Assembly (NCBI GenBank): GCA_023376005.1
Contig: CM042151.1
Span: 79,704,917-79,768,916, forward strand
DNA length: 64,000 nucleotides
Direction of reading: 5' to 3'
Origin: Doryteuthis pealeii
Lineage: Eukaryota; Mollusca; Cephalopoda; Myopsida; Loliginidae
This document shows positions 10,407-19,910 of the stretch, piece by piece. Under the pieces are notes generated by a model, which saw nothing but the letters and a program-made list of their open reading frames with translations, was not told the DNA's origin and did no database searches. Position 1 is the first letter of the stretch; the number at the start of each line of letters is the position of its first letter. The position numbers and the translations under genes were made by a program.

Positions 10407-11408
10407 ATGGATAAAATACTCAAGCCAGAAAGATTCAACAAGGACCCTAGTTCACCTGTCGCCGCAAAAGAATGGACATTTTGGTACTGGATTTTTAATA
10501 ATTACTTGGACGCCGTGGAGGTACTCGAACTCCCAATGGATAAATTCACCATTTTGCTGGGTCACATACACCGGACGGTGTATGACCATGTTGAAGGATG
10601 TAAAACATACGAGGAGGCTATACAAACTCTTGAGAATATTTATGTTAAACCGACGAACGAAATATTTGCGCATCACCTCCTTTCAAGTCGTCGTCAGAGA
10701 CCCGATGAATCTATAGACCAATTCTTACATGCACTGCACGGGTTGTCTAAAGACTGCAATTATAAGTCAGTGACCGCAGAAATCTACCAAGAGGAAGCAA
10801 TTCGTGAGGCATTCATTAATGGTCTGGAATCTAATCTTATTCGACAGAGACTACTGAAAAATAGACCGCTGGACTTACAAAACGCGTACAGTAAAGCCCG
10901 GTCTCTCGACCTTGCACAAAAAAACGCTGTTGCATTTATCCAACAAAATCCTCACACACCTACAATGAGTGCAGCTGCTAGAGAAGTAAGACAAACTACG
11001 GAGAACACATCAGGTGCAACAAAGCCAACATGCTGGTTTTGTGGAAATTTACGCCACCCACGAAGTAGGTGCCCAGCAAGGCAAGTGTCTTGTCTTAAAT
11101 GCTCTAAAGTCGGACATTTTTCTAAAATGTGTCAATCAAACAGGTCCAAGGTTCAGTCGGCTGCAATTGTTGATACTATTGATTCATTATCAGTTAATGT
11201 CGGCCCCACACTTTCAAGTATATATTCTGCCGCCACAGAATCAGAATTTAAAGTATCCACGAATCTGCTCATAAAGGGACACAAAGTGAAGGCCTTAATT
11301 GACAGTGGGAGCACCGATAGAAGTTTCATAAGCCACAAAGTTGGCAAAAGGCTCAAATTCGTATGGCCGCTGGAACACAGACCACGAAAATTACAGGACA
11401 CTGCATAG
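10407..11408 (+). pseudogene. Gypsy-N gag and start of protease
   Basis: The 333-residue frame starts MDKILKPERFNKDPSS, a Gag start seen in several short-LTR metazoan Ty3/gypsy families. Two CCHC zinc knuckles lie near residues 210-237 (CWFCGNLRHPRSRC and CLKCSKVGHFSKMC), followed by the aspartic protease site LIDSGSTDRSF (about residue 298-308; DSG). The frame then breaks near 11,350-11,400 in the middle of the protease, and the rest of the domain continues in another frame from 11,363. Because the break falls inside a folded domain and is present in both arms, it is more likely a disabling frameshift than a programmed gag-pol shift. Confidence 0.8.
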
Positions 11409-11890
11409 TGGATTTCATCCTTCTCGGACGTGAGTACAGAAACATTAACTTACATATAATTGATGATCTTTGTACTGATGTAATTCTCGGGACTGATTTC
11501 CAAGAACAACATGAAAGTGTTATCATAAAATATGGCGGTAGTAAACCAACATTAACTTTTTGTGCCCTAACAACTATCAATGTCGACCCTCCAACATTGT
11601 TTGCTAACCTTTCGGAGAATTGCAAGCCTATTGCAACCAAACCTCGGAAATTTTCAAAGCCAGATCAACAATTTATTAATTCGGAGACAGAAAGGCTGCT
11701 GAAAGAAGGAATAATTGAACCAAGCCTATCCCCATGGAGGGCACAACCTCTAGTCGTTAAGGAGGATGGAAACCACAAAAAGAGAATGGTAATCGACTAT
11801 TCACAAACAGTCAACAAGTTCACGCTTTTAGATGCGTATCCAATGCCAGTGGTCAACTGTATCAGTTTACCAGAATGCCTTTTGGAGTGA
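11363..11890 (+). pseudogene. Gypsy-N protease end and RT fingers
   Basis: Continues the protease (DVILGTDFQEQHE, the ILG motif) and enters the RT at ERLLKEGIIEPSLSPWRAQP and RMVIDYSQTVNKFTLLDAYP. After YPMP the sequence jumps to a YQFTRMPFG-like segment in another frame, so the part of RT that carries the first catalytic Asp (motif A) is deleted near 11,845. The right-arm copy (31,811-32,374) shares the deletion. Confidence 0.8.
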
Positions 11891-12201
11891 CCAATGGGAC
11901 TGTTTGCTTTCAAAGAAAAATGGATGAATTCCTCAAGAAACATAAGTTAACACCTATGCCTATGTTGACAACTTAATCATATGTGGCATGACAATAGAAA
12001 GGCATGACTACAATCTTCAGCATTTCCAAAAAGCTGACAACTGGACCTACAATGAAGAGAAATGCTAATTCTCCACTCAGACAATTGATCACCTGGGATA
12101 CCACATTTCTGAGGTAGTAATAAAGCCTGACCCAGAGTGTCTACGTGTTCTAATGGAATTACCCACACCCAAAAATCCAAAATCCCTAGAACGAGTCATG
12201 G
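11891..12201 (+). pseudogene. Gypsy-N RT palm, frameshifted
   Basis: Fragments in shifting frames include PFGVTNGTVCFQRKMDEF and the second catalytic box as YVDN (about 11,960) in place of YxDD, then a thumb segment (LGYHISE, MELPTPKNPKS). Several frameshifts and one stop are present. The N in the YxDD box occurs in some metazoan Ty3 families, so it need not be damage. Confidence 0.7.
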
Positions 12202-12700
12202 GTGTGTTTGCCTATTATGCAAAATGGATCAACAAATTCTCTGAAAAAAATAAAAGAACTAAAATGCACACAAAGTTTTCCATTATTAGGGGAGGCCTTA
12301 ATAGCCTTCCAAACACTGAAAGCTGATCTATTAGATGCCAGCCTGACCACAATTAGTGATGATCTGACATTTGTAGAGGAAATGGATGCATCACACAACT
12401 CTGTATCAGCAGTACTCAGCCAGGACGGTCGATCAGTTGCTTTTCACTCCAGATCACTACAAGGCAGTGAAATAAATTATGCATCAGTGGAGAAAGAAGC
12501 TCTAGCAATAGTTGATACCATTGAGAAATGGAGACACTTTCAGATTGGTAGGCATTTCATCCTAAAGACAGATCAGAAATTTGTCCGTTTTATGTTTGAT
12601 TCACAAAATCATGGCAAAATAAAGAATGAAAAGAGAATCAATCTTGCTTCCTTTAGTTTTGACATTAAGTATCGAAGGAAAAGAGAATGTCGCGGCAGAC
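12202..12700 (+). pseudogene. Gypsy-N RNase H
   Basis: Reads EEMDASHNSVSAVLSQDG (first catalytic Asp in the MDAS box), SRSLQGSEINYASVEKEAL (catalytic Glu region) and LKTDQKFVRFMFD (Asp of the TDH-type motif, here TDQ). One frame stays open for 200 codons before drifting off in the linker to integrase. Confidence 0.8.
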
Positions 12701-12787
12701 ACTCTTACTCGAACCAACTGTGCTACCATTCCAGACAACAAACTGCTGAGGTTACACAAGTCACTGTGTCACCCAGGGGTAACCTGA

Positions 12788-13357
12788 ATGACTCATTCTG
12801 TTGAAGAAATCTGTACAATGACTGCAAAATGCCAAACGTGCAGCATGATAAAACCAAACTTTCACAGACCAAGAAACCTACACCTAATTAAAGCCACTCA
12901 ACCGTTTGATCTTCTGAGTATCGATTTCAAGGGTCCATTACCCTCTACATCTCGAAATAAATACCTGTTAACAATTGTGGACGAATTTTCCAGATTTACC
13001 TTTGCCTACCCTTGCCCGAACATGGAAGCTAAAACTGTTAATAGCTGCCTGTCTAATCTATTCTCCATTTTTGGCATGCCAGCCTACATCCACAGTGACA
13101 GAGGATCTTCCTTTCTTTCACAGGAAACCAAAACATTCCTGCACAATTTTGGGGTTGTTACAAGTAGAACCACATCCTATAATCCTGAAGGGAATGGCCA
13201 AGTGGAAGGATTCAACGGTGCCATTTGGCAGTCAATCCTCCTGGCATTGAAAACAAAAAATCTCCCGGAGTCACACTGGGAAGAAGTCTTGGCAGAGGCT
13301 TTACACGCAAGTTGTTTGCTGTTGTGTACGGCAACTAATGCCACACCACATGAATGA
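12788..13357 (+). pseudogene. Gypsy-N integrase
   Basis: The frame keeps the end of the HHCC zinc domain (CQTCSMIKPN) and the whole DDE core: SIDFKGPLP, HSDRGSSF and NPEGNGQVEGFN. The spacing between the last Asp and the Glu is 35 residues, as required. It is open for 189 codons and ends at a stop near 13,356 before the C-terminal domain. This is the best preserved catalytic core in the window. Confidence 0.85.
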
Positions 13358-13404
13358 TTATTTAAGTTTAACAGGCGCTCAACTACTGGAATTACCTTAC
13401 CCGC

Positions 13405-13791
13405 ATGGCTAAGTCAACCAGAAAAATACTGATGAAACGATATCCCAGGAATAGCAAACATGAACCACTGGTCGATGAGGTTGAGCTATTAGAAGCAAAC
13501 CCTCACTATGCCCATGTCAGGAAATCTGATGGCAGTGAAACCACGGTTTCACTCAAACATCTATCCCCAAGAGGAAATGAGAGCAGCAGACTCAATAGAT
13601 TGCCCCAAGAGGACTCTCCCATGGACTCACCAATATCAACTCACCCAGATACATATTTCCCTGAAGACAATGACTGTGAGCTATCCCCTCAACAAACTAA
13701 CAATGATTCTGTGGAGGGACTTGTAAGCAGCCCACAAACACTGTGTCGCTCCACCAGAGTCATAAAACCCCCTAATCGCTTAGATCTTTAA
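13405..13791 (+). pseudogene. Gypsy-N pol C-terminal tail
   Basis: A 128-residue frame with NPHYAHVRKSDGSETTVS and LKHLSPRGN, the GPY/F-like tail of Ty3 polyproteins, ending in STRVIKPPNRLDL, a typical terminal motif. It is separated from the integrase core by a frameshift. Confidence 0.75.
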
Positions 13792-13866
13792 GAACACCAC
13801 CTTTGTTTAACCCCCGATTTTGATCGCGTCACACTAGACCCCTTTTCTTTTCAGTGTGGCAGTGAT

Positions 13867-13984
13867 TGTGGGAGTTACCTCCCCTGTTTCATTCGGCAAG
13901 TCGCCATCTTTGTATACACGTGTGCAATCTTTAAGTTGAATAAAACCTTATTCGCATAAAGGTATTCAATTATTATTCGCCACA
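13867..13984 (+). repeat. 3' LTR of gypsy-N, left arm
   Basis: A 118-bp LTR, TGTGGGAGTTACC to ATTATTCGCCACA, matching 10,260-10,381 with a few differences, so this insertion is fairly young. A target-site duplication is not clear. The BEL Gag frame resumes directly after it. Confidence 0.85.
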
Positions 13985-14540
13985 GAGTGCTTCAAATTTA
14001 GTGGGGTAAAACCCACTAAGTTTGAATTTAAAAACTTAGTAGCCCAGTTCCAGAACTGCGTAATGCATGTGGAGTCGGATAAAGTAAAATTAAATCTATT
14101 AAAGGGTTATCTTTACGACTATGCCCTACAATTGGTGTCCCATTTAACTATAAAAGAAAGCAACTACAATGTCACTAATGACCTCCTTAAGAAGGAATTT
14201 TTAAATGAAAACCTCATAATAAAAGATATTCAATCAGATAATGTCCTACAAACCCAAATAAGACCCGGAATATGTCAAGATACGCCAATTCTTGGCAGAT
14301 ATTCCGGCTGAACTTAAGGGATCATACGAGCTGGATAACTTTGAACAACCCAGTCCAGGGAACAAAGTCACGAGTCATAATTTTCAAGAAACTACCCCCC
14401 TCAACTAAAAAGGGAAATCACTTACAAGGCTGGTCAAAACTATCCAACTCTGAACGACATATTCAAACACTACAACGAATCTATAAGAACGTTGTTGATG
14501 TCAAGAGTCCCTCCAGAAACCAAAGAGAAGCCACATAAAT
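13985..14540 (+). pseudogene. BEL-1 gag, C-terminal part
   Basis: Reads CFKFSGVKPTKFEFKNLV, then VMHVESDKVKLNLLKGYL, HLTIKESNYNVTNDLLKKEF. This is the capsid pattern of BEL/Pao Gag (F-x-G-x-P-x-x-F, K-L-x-x-L-x-x-x-L, Y-x-x-A-x-x-L-L-x-x-x-F). Frameshifts occur near 14,275-14,310 and again towards the protease. No zinc knuckles are visible between the capsid and the protease, though the frame is broken there. Confidence 0.7.
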
Positions 14541-15000
14541 TGTCTACTTGACACAGGAAGTCAGAGGTCCTACTTCTCGGGTAATATCATCAAGTGGTTG
14601 AGACCCAACAAGGGACAAATAAAAGAGGTGGAACTGCCCTTAAACACCTACAACAGTTGTTCCCTGAAGAAATTCAAAGCGATCCAAGTAAAAGTTGGGC
14701 TGACCGGTGGAAGAGAAGTAACTCGTCCCATACTAGTAGACAAAGAATTTAATATCCCCTACGAGATGCCACACCTGAAATCCATCCAGGAAAATCTGAA
14801 AAGGCGCAAACAAACACTAGCACTTTTCAGCAATAAAAACAATACTAAGGTTAAGATATCAGGGTTGATAGGTGTGGACATCATTGAACACCTGGAAAGT
14901 TTAAAGGTTGTGAATTGCATGAGAGGGAAAGCATGGCTAATACCAACAGGGCTTGCCCCTTTCAGAAATTCTCTCAATTTTGTCGACACTGATCAAAAAT
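14535..15000 (+). pseudogene. BEL-1 protease
   Basis: The active-site motif CLLDTGSQRSYFSG lies at about 14,540-14,581 (DTG). It is followed by a 214-codon frame from 14,598 with LIGVDIIEHL, the conserved second protease motif of BEL/Pao, and AWLIPTGLAPFRNS. The domain order and spacing fit the family. Confidence 0.8.
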
Positions 15001-16440
15001 TCGCAGCCAATAGGCCACCCAAACCCCTTCTAAGTTACTTCCCAATGATCACAGAACTCAGTCATTGCCCCACAAAATATTGGAAGCAAGCTCTGGGTGG
15101 GGAAACTGAGAAAATTGAAGAGATCCTCGACCTCTCCCAACTCGACTCAAACTTGCAGAACATGTTTACATTAGATTCAGCTGTCCAGGGGAATACAGAT
15201 ATGGATGTCAGCGGCTTTGACAAAAAAAAAAAAAAAAAATAGAAGAATTTAAGAACTATCGAGTTCAAAATAACTCTTACTATGTCGACCTTCCGTGGTA
15301 TGAGGACAGAGTCCATGAAATACCATCAAATTACCAGGTGGCTTTTAAAGTGCTTGACAGGACAATGAACTCTCTGGAGAAAAGAAAGCTTGACAAAGAG
15401 TATAACAAAGTTTTCTACCAGCAAGAAAAGGAGGGAATCATCGAGAGGCTAGAGATAGAACCGGAGGAATTCAGCAAATTCAAGTGGATCCCCCATAGGC
15501 CAGTCATAAAGAAACAGAACAGGTGACCACAAAAATTAGACCTGTGTTCAATTGTTCCTTGAAAACTGGAAGAAAATGTTCCCTGAATGAAGCGGCCTAT
15601 CCGGGAATAAATCTCATCAGGAACCTAATTGAGGTTCTGTTGAGATTTAGAACCAATAGATTTGTGATGTTGGGGGACATAAAAAAGCATTCCTCATGAT
15701 TAAATAAAAAAAAAAAAAAGATTTTTTCATAAAGAAAGAAAATGAACTCATCTGCTACCGCTATAAGACGCTGCTATTCGGGTTCAATGCTTGCTTGTTC
15801 ATTCTCAACTTCATTCTGCAATACCACATCAACCGATACGGCGATGATGAATGTACGAGAATGATAAAGAATAATTTTTATGTCGACAATTTAATTGTCA
15901 CGGACGATGACAGTAATAAACTGATGCATGTTTACAAAAGCGCAGTAGCAAGATTACAGGAAGGAAACTTCCTTCTAAGGTCCTGCAATTCCAATTCTGA
16001 GGAATTAAACTCCATAGTACAGAATAAGGCAGAACATGAAAGAGTGCTAGGATACAATTACAACCCTAAAAAGGGTGTATTAAGCACAGCATCCTGCTCT
16101 ATAGACATGCAAGCCAAAACGAAGAGGAATATACTGGCACAGAGTGCCAAAGTCTTTGATCCCTTATCCCTTTGTGCCCCTGACACTATCAAATCGAAAT
16201 TAATCCTTAGGACATTATGGAAACTCAAAATAGAATGAGATACTGTGATCCCCCAAGAAATACAATCCCAATGGGCTTCCTTAGCCAGTGATTTGTCCAA
16301 ATTGAATGAATTTAACTTCATTCGAAAATGAATCAGCAGAAGGCAGCCTGCTAAAATATATGTGTTTTGCGATGCTTCCCCTCAGGCTTATGGATTTGTG
16401 GTATATGGAGTACAGAACGACCATTCACAAATTATCTTTG
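15000..16440 (+). pseudogene. BEL-1 reverse transcriptase
   Basis: After a poly-A frameshift near 15,223-15,239 the RT reads PSNYQVAFKVLDRTMNSL, KWIPHRPV, RFVMLGDIKKAFLM (motif A Asp, about 15,655-15,700), LLFGFNACLF and NNFYVDNLIV (YVDN box, about 15,870-15,900). KVFDPLSLCAPD marks the connector, and QAYGFVVYG the start of RNase H. Frames break at homopolymers and at scattered indels. The element is then replaced by the protease of BEL-2 near 16,440. Confidence 0.8.
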
Positions 16441-16982
16441 CTAAATCATTTTTCTAAGGACATACTCAAAGAATTGAAATGTCATGAGATTTCTGACCCA
16501 GTCGACTTCCATGTGAAAACCTATTCAGGAATATCTACCAAACAGTTAGAACAGGTTGAAATGAAAACCGGCTTGGGGGGAAGAAATGTATCAACAAGTC
16601 CATTCTGCTGGATGATAGATTCGATATCAAATTTGAGTTTGATCGCCTTGATATACTCACAAACAATTTGACGAACCTAAAACACAAAATAGCCTTTCAT
16701 AAGGAGGAGAACCAAATAAGAATACAAGGGATATTGGGAGTGGATATTCTCCAACACATGACACAAGCCAGAATTGTTAAATGCATGAATGGTTCAGCTT
16801 GGTCAATGGTGAATGGAATCTCTCCTTTTGGTGATGTGCAGCATTTCCTGTATGACCACCAAGTTTCAGCAGTCAAGGATAGACACAGCAATCCAATGGA
16901 GAACTACCACACCATTGTCTCAGAAAATGCAGCCTGTCCAGATAAAATGTTGAGAAGGATATTGAGTCCCTAATCAACCCAC
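16440..16982 (+). pseudogene. BEL-2 protease region
   Basis: A second BEL begins abruptly inside the BEL-1 RNase H. It contains FHVKTYSGIST, LGVDILQHMTQARIVKCM (second protease motif) and MVNGISPFGDVQHFL. It is clearly related to, but distinct from, the BEL-1 protease. The DTG active site is not seen, so the fusion point lies downstream of it. Confidence 0.75.
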
Positions 16983-17430
16983 CCGGAGATGTTCCCGGAT
17001 ATATTTGAATTCTCCAACGTGGAAAGAAATCTGGAAAGGATGTTCGCTGTTGATGCAGCAGTTTCCTCCCTTGAGGAAGATCATATCAGCGAATATGATA
17101 AAACCAAAATTAGGGAGTTTGAGGAAGCAATCGAGTTCAGAAATAACGCCTACTATGTAGAATTGCCCAGGCTCAAAGACAAAATAAATGCTGTACCTTC
17201 CAATTATCCGGAGATGTTTCTGGATATATTTGAATTCTCCAACGTGGAAAGAAATCTGGAAAGGATGTTCGCTGTTGATGTAACAGTTTCCTCCCTCGAG
17301 GAAGATCATATCAGCAAATGATAAAACCAAAATTAGGGAGTTTGAGGAAGAAATCGAGTTCAGAAATAACGCCTACTATGTAGAATTGCCCTGGCTCAAG
17401 GACAAAATAAATGCTGTACCTTCCAATTAT
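16983..17430 (+). repeat. In-frame tandem duplication, 225-bp unit, in BEL-2
   Basis: Copy 1 begins at 16,983 and copy 2 at 17,208, each starting CCGGAGATGTT. Each encodes a 75-residue block running from DIFEFSNVERNLERMF through VSSLEEDHIS to LKDKINAVPSNY. The period of 225 bp is an exact multiple of three. The block sits between protease and RT. The right arm holds the same duplication at about 26,310-26,757. Confidence 0.9.
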
Positions 17431-18057
17431 CAAGTAGCACTGAAAGTGCTTGACAGAACGATGCATTCATTAGAGAACAAAAAATTGGATGACACTTATC
17501 TTGACATCTTTCGACAGCAGGAAGCTGAAGGGGTTATTGAAAGGATAAAAGTTGCGCCCCATGAGTTCAATAAGTATGGGTACTGCACCGACCAGTATTC
17601 AAGACTGACCAGCAATCAACTACCAAAATAAGGCTAGTCTTCAACTGTTCCCTGTAAACAGGGGGGTACTTATTCGCTAAATGAGGCCTCGTATCCAGGA
17701 ATCAACCTGATGAACAACATGTTTGAATTACTGCTATTATTCATCAGCAATAGATATGTGCTGTTAGGAGACATCCGCAAAGCCTTTTTGATGATAGGGC
17801 TCAAGTCAGAAAAGGACAAAAACAGATTTTGCTTCTTCATAAGGATGGTAACAGGTACTATGTTACGATATATACAACATTGATATTCGGATTCAATGCT
17901 GTCTGTTCATCCTGAGCTTTGTCATTAAACATCACATAAAAATATATCCAGATGACGCTTGCAATCGGATGTTGAAGAACAGATTCTATGTGGACAATTT
18001 GTGCATTGGTAACTCCCTCAAAGAATTGATCTCCTTGTACACAGAAGCGGCTGAATA
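17431..18057 (+). pseudogene. BEL-2 reverse transcriptase, N-terminal part
   Basis: Reads VALKVLDRTMHSLENKKL, EGVIERIKVAPHEFNKY, then in other frames FNCSL, RYVLLGDIRKAFLM (motif A) and RFYVDNLCIGN (YVDN box near 17,985). One-base indels break it several times. It is interrupted after a TEAAEY segment by non-coding DNA at 18,058. Confidence 0.75.
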
Positions 18058-18395
18058 TACACAATTTATATATATAGAATATACTGAATAACACACAATT
18101 TGAGGCTGAACTTTTTTGAGGTATTAACCCTAACCCTTTTCTTTCTCTGAGACCAGCTGCCATTACTAAACCCAGTACCCTACTATTTTACCTATAGGCG
18201 AGGCTGAAACCCCCTGAGGCATTAACCATAACCTGCATACCCATAATCATTCAATAATGTACCTCTGACCCATTAGATACAAATCATGTGTTTCATTAAG
18301 ACTGTTAGAATCTTTAATTAAACAAATATTTCTCCATTAAATTCTTTGATAAACATCTGAACAGTCTTGCCAGAATTTATAGCGTAATGTACGCT
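18058..18395. other. Non-coding segment interrupting BEL-2 RT
   Basis: About 340 bases with no coding sense lie between two collinear parts of RT. They contain a TA-rich patch (18,066-18,090) and two similar motifs about 97 bases apart, GAGGCTGAAC...GAGGTATTAACC and GAGGCTGAAA...GAGGCATTAACC. The corresponding part is absent from the 1-4,493 copy as part of a larger gap. Confidence 0.5.
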
Positions 18396-19340
18396 TCATG
18401 AAGGAAACTTCAGTTGAGATCATGCATTCCAATTGTGAGTCCTTGAAATCCATAATGAAGGAAGAAGATACTATCATGGATGTAAATACGAGAAGCTACA
18501 ATTATTACCCAGAATCAACAGTATAAGCATAGCAAACTCATCTGTAAATAGGAAAGTATTTTCCAAAAGAGAAGTTTTGGCCCAAACAGCCAAAATATTT
18601 GATCCACTATCACTTTGTTCTCCGGTCATGGTTAATACAAAAATACTTCTCCGCAAGTTATGGTCATTAAGATTGGCTTGAGATGAGGATGAAATGAAGA
18701 ACCTCTGGTCGAGCATAGCGGAGGACCTCGCAGGTCTGCATGATATATCCTTCGCAAGATATGCAGTGGACAGTAATAGCCCAATGAAGTTATATTTATT
18801 CTGTGATGCGTCCCCACAGGCCTATGGATTTGCTTCTATGGCATACAAAGTGGGAAATCTCACCTCATATTCTCAAAAGTAAAGGTGGCCCCCATGAAAC
18901 CCAAGACACTCCCTATGATGGAACTACTTTCAGTGTATTCTGCTATCAAGTCACTAGCAACACTGTTAAAAGCATATTCCAACATCTATTTTGAAAGCAT
19001 CTACGTCTTGGTGGATGCACAAATCGTTTGTCGTGGTTACTCACAGAAAACATAAAGGCAAAAAGTTTGTTCACCAGGAACAGATTAAAGGACATTCAAC
19101 AAATGAGAAAACAATTGCACAAGGAATTCGCAGTGGATATCAAATTCAAATACGCCCCCCTCTGAAGATAATCCAGCTGATCTGCTTACTCGTGGTATAA
19201 GCTTAGGAAAATTCCTGCAAAAACTCAATTATTGGACATACGGACCTAATTGGTTTGTGGATGTTGAGAAATGGCCAACTAGTAGTTTAGATTGTCTGAG
19301 CTCTGAAAATAAGTGTCACGATGACAATGTTTTCTATAAT
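18396..19340 (+). pseudogene. BEL-2 RT C-terminus and RNase H
   Basis: Continues with FMKETSVEIMHSN, KREVLAQTAKIFDPLSLCSP and RKLWSL (connector), then the RNase H-like domain with CDASPQAYGFASMAYKVG, MMELLSVYSA and APSEDNPADLLTRG, which is the BEL/Pao hallmark before integrase. Frames break every 60-80 codons. Confidence 0.75.
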
Positions 19341-19910
19341 ACATTAACCAGCAATTTTAAAGACCCAAAGATTTCCTTTGATAGGTTCTCCTAATTCAAT
19401 AAATTACATAATGCCTCAGCCTTCATTTTCAAATTTATAGGCAAATGCAAACGATTAGGGGAGCAAACTGAAGACATCAGCTGGAAAATATCTAATTAAA
19501 ACTATGCAACAGCAAGCATTCTGCAAAGAGATTCAGTGAAAACTGTTATATCCAAATGTCATACCTGCAAAAGGTTCAACTCACTAGCATTCAAGTACCC
19601 AAAACTAACCAACTTACCAGAACACAGAGTCAAATTCATAAACCTTTCCAACACACAGGATCGACTATACTGGACACATATGGTTACAAGAAAATGGAAA
19701 ATCAAGCAAGATGTATTTGCTGATCTTTACTTGCATGAACATTGTGCTATTCACATAGAACTGGTTCCAGATATGAGTACGCAAGCTTTCATTCAGGCCC
19801 TGGCTAGATTCTGTAATGTTCATGGTGCACCCACACACATTTATAGTGACAATGCATGTTCCTTTAAAACAGCTTTAGGTGGTGATATAGTTAAACATCC
19901 TGTAAATTGC
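19341..19910 (+). pseudogene. BEL-2 integrase, truncated
   Basis: A zinc-domain fragment (KCHTCKRFNSLAFKYP) is followed by IDYTGHIWVQENGKSS-like and CAIHIELVPDMSTQAF sequence, then HGAPTHIYSDNACSFK (second catalytic Asp). The sequence stops shortly after, near 19,905, before the catalytic Glu. It meets the 5' region of BEL-3 there. Confidence 0.8.

Noticed and set aside
18115..18135. Telomere-like TTAACCCTAACCC
   Set aside because: Only about two units, inside a short repeated motif whose other copy reads ATTAACCATAACC.
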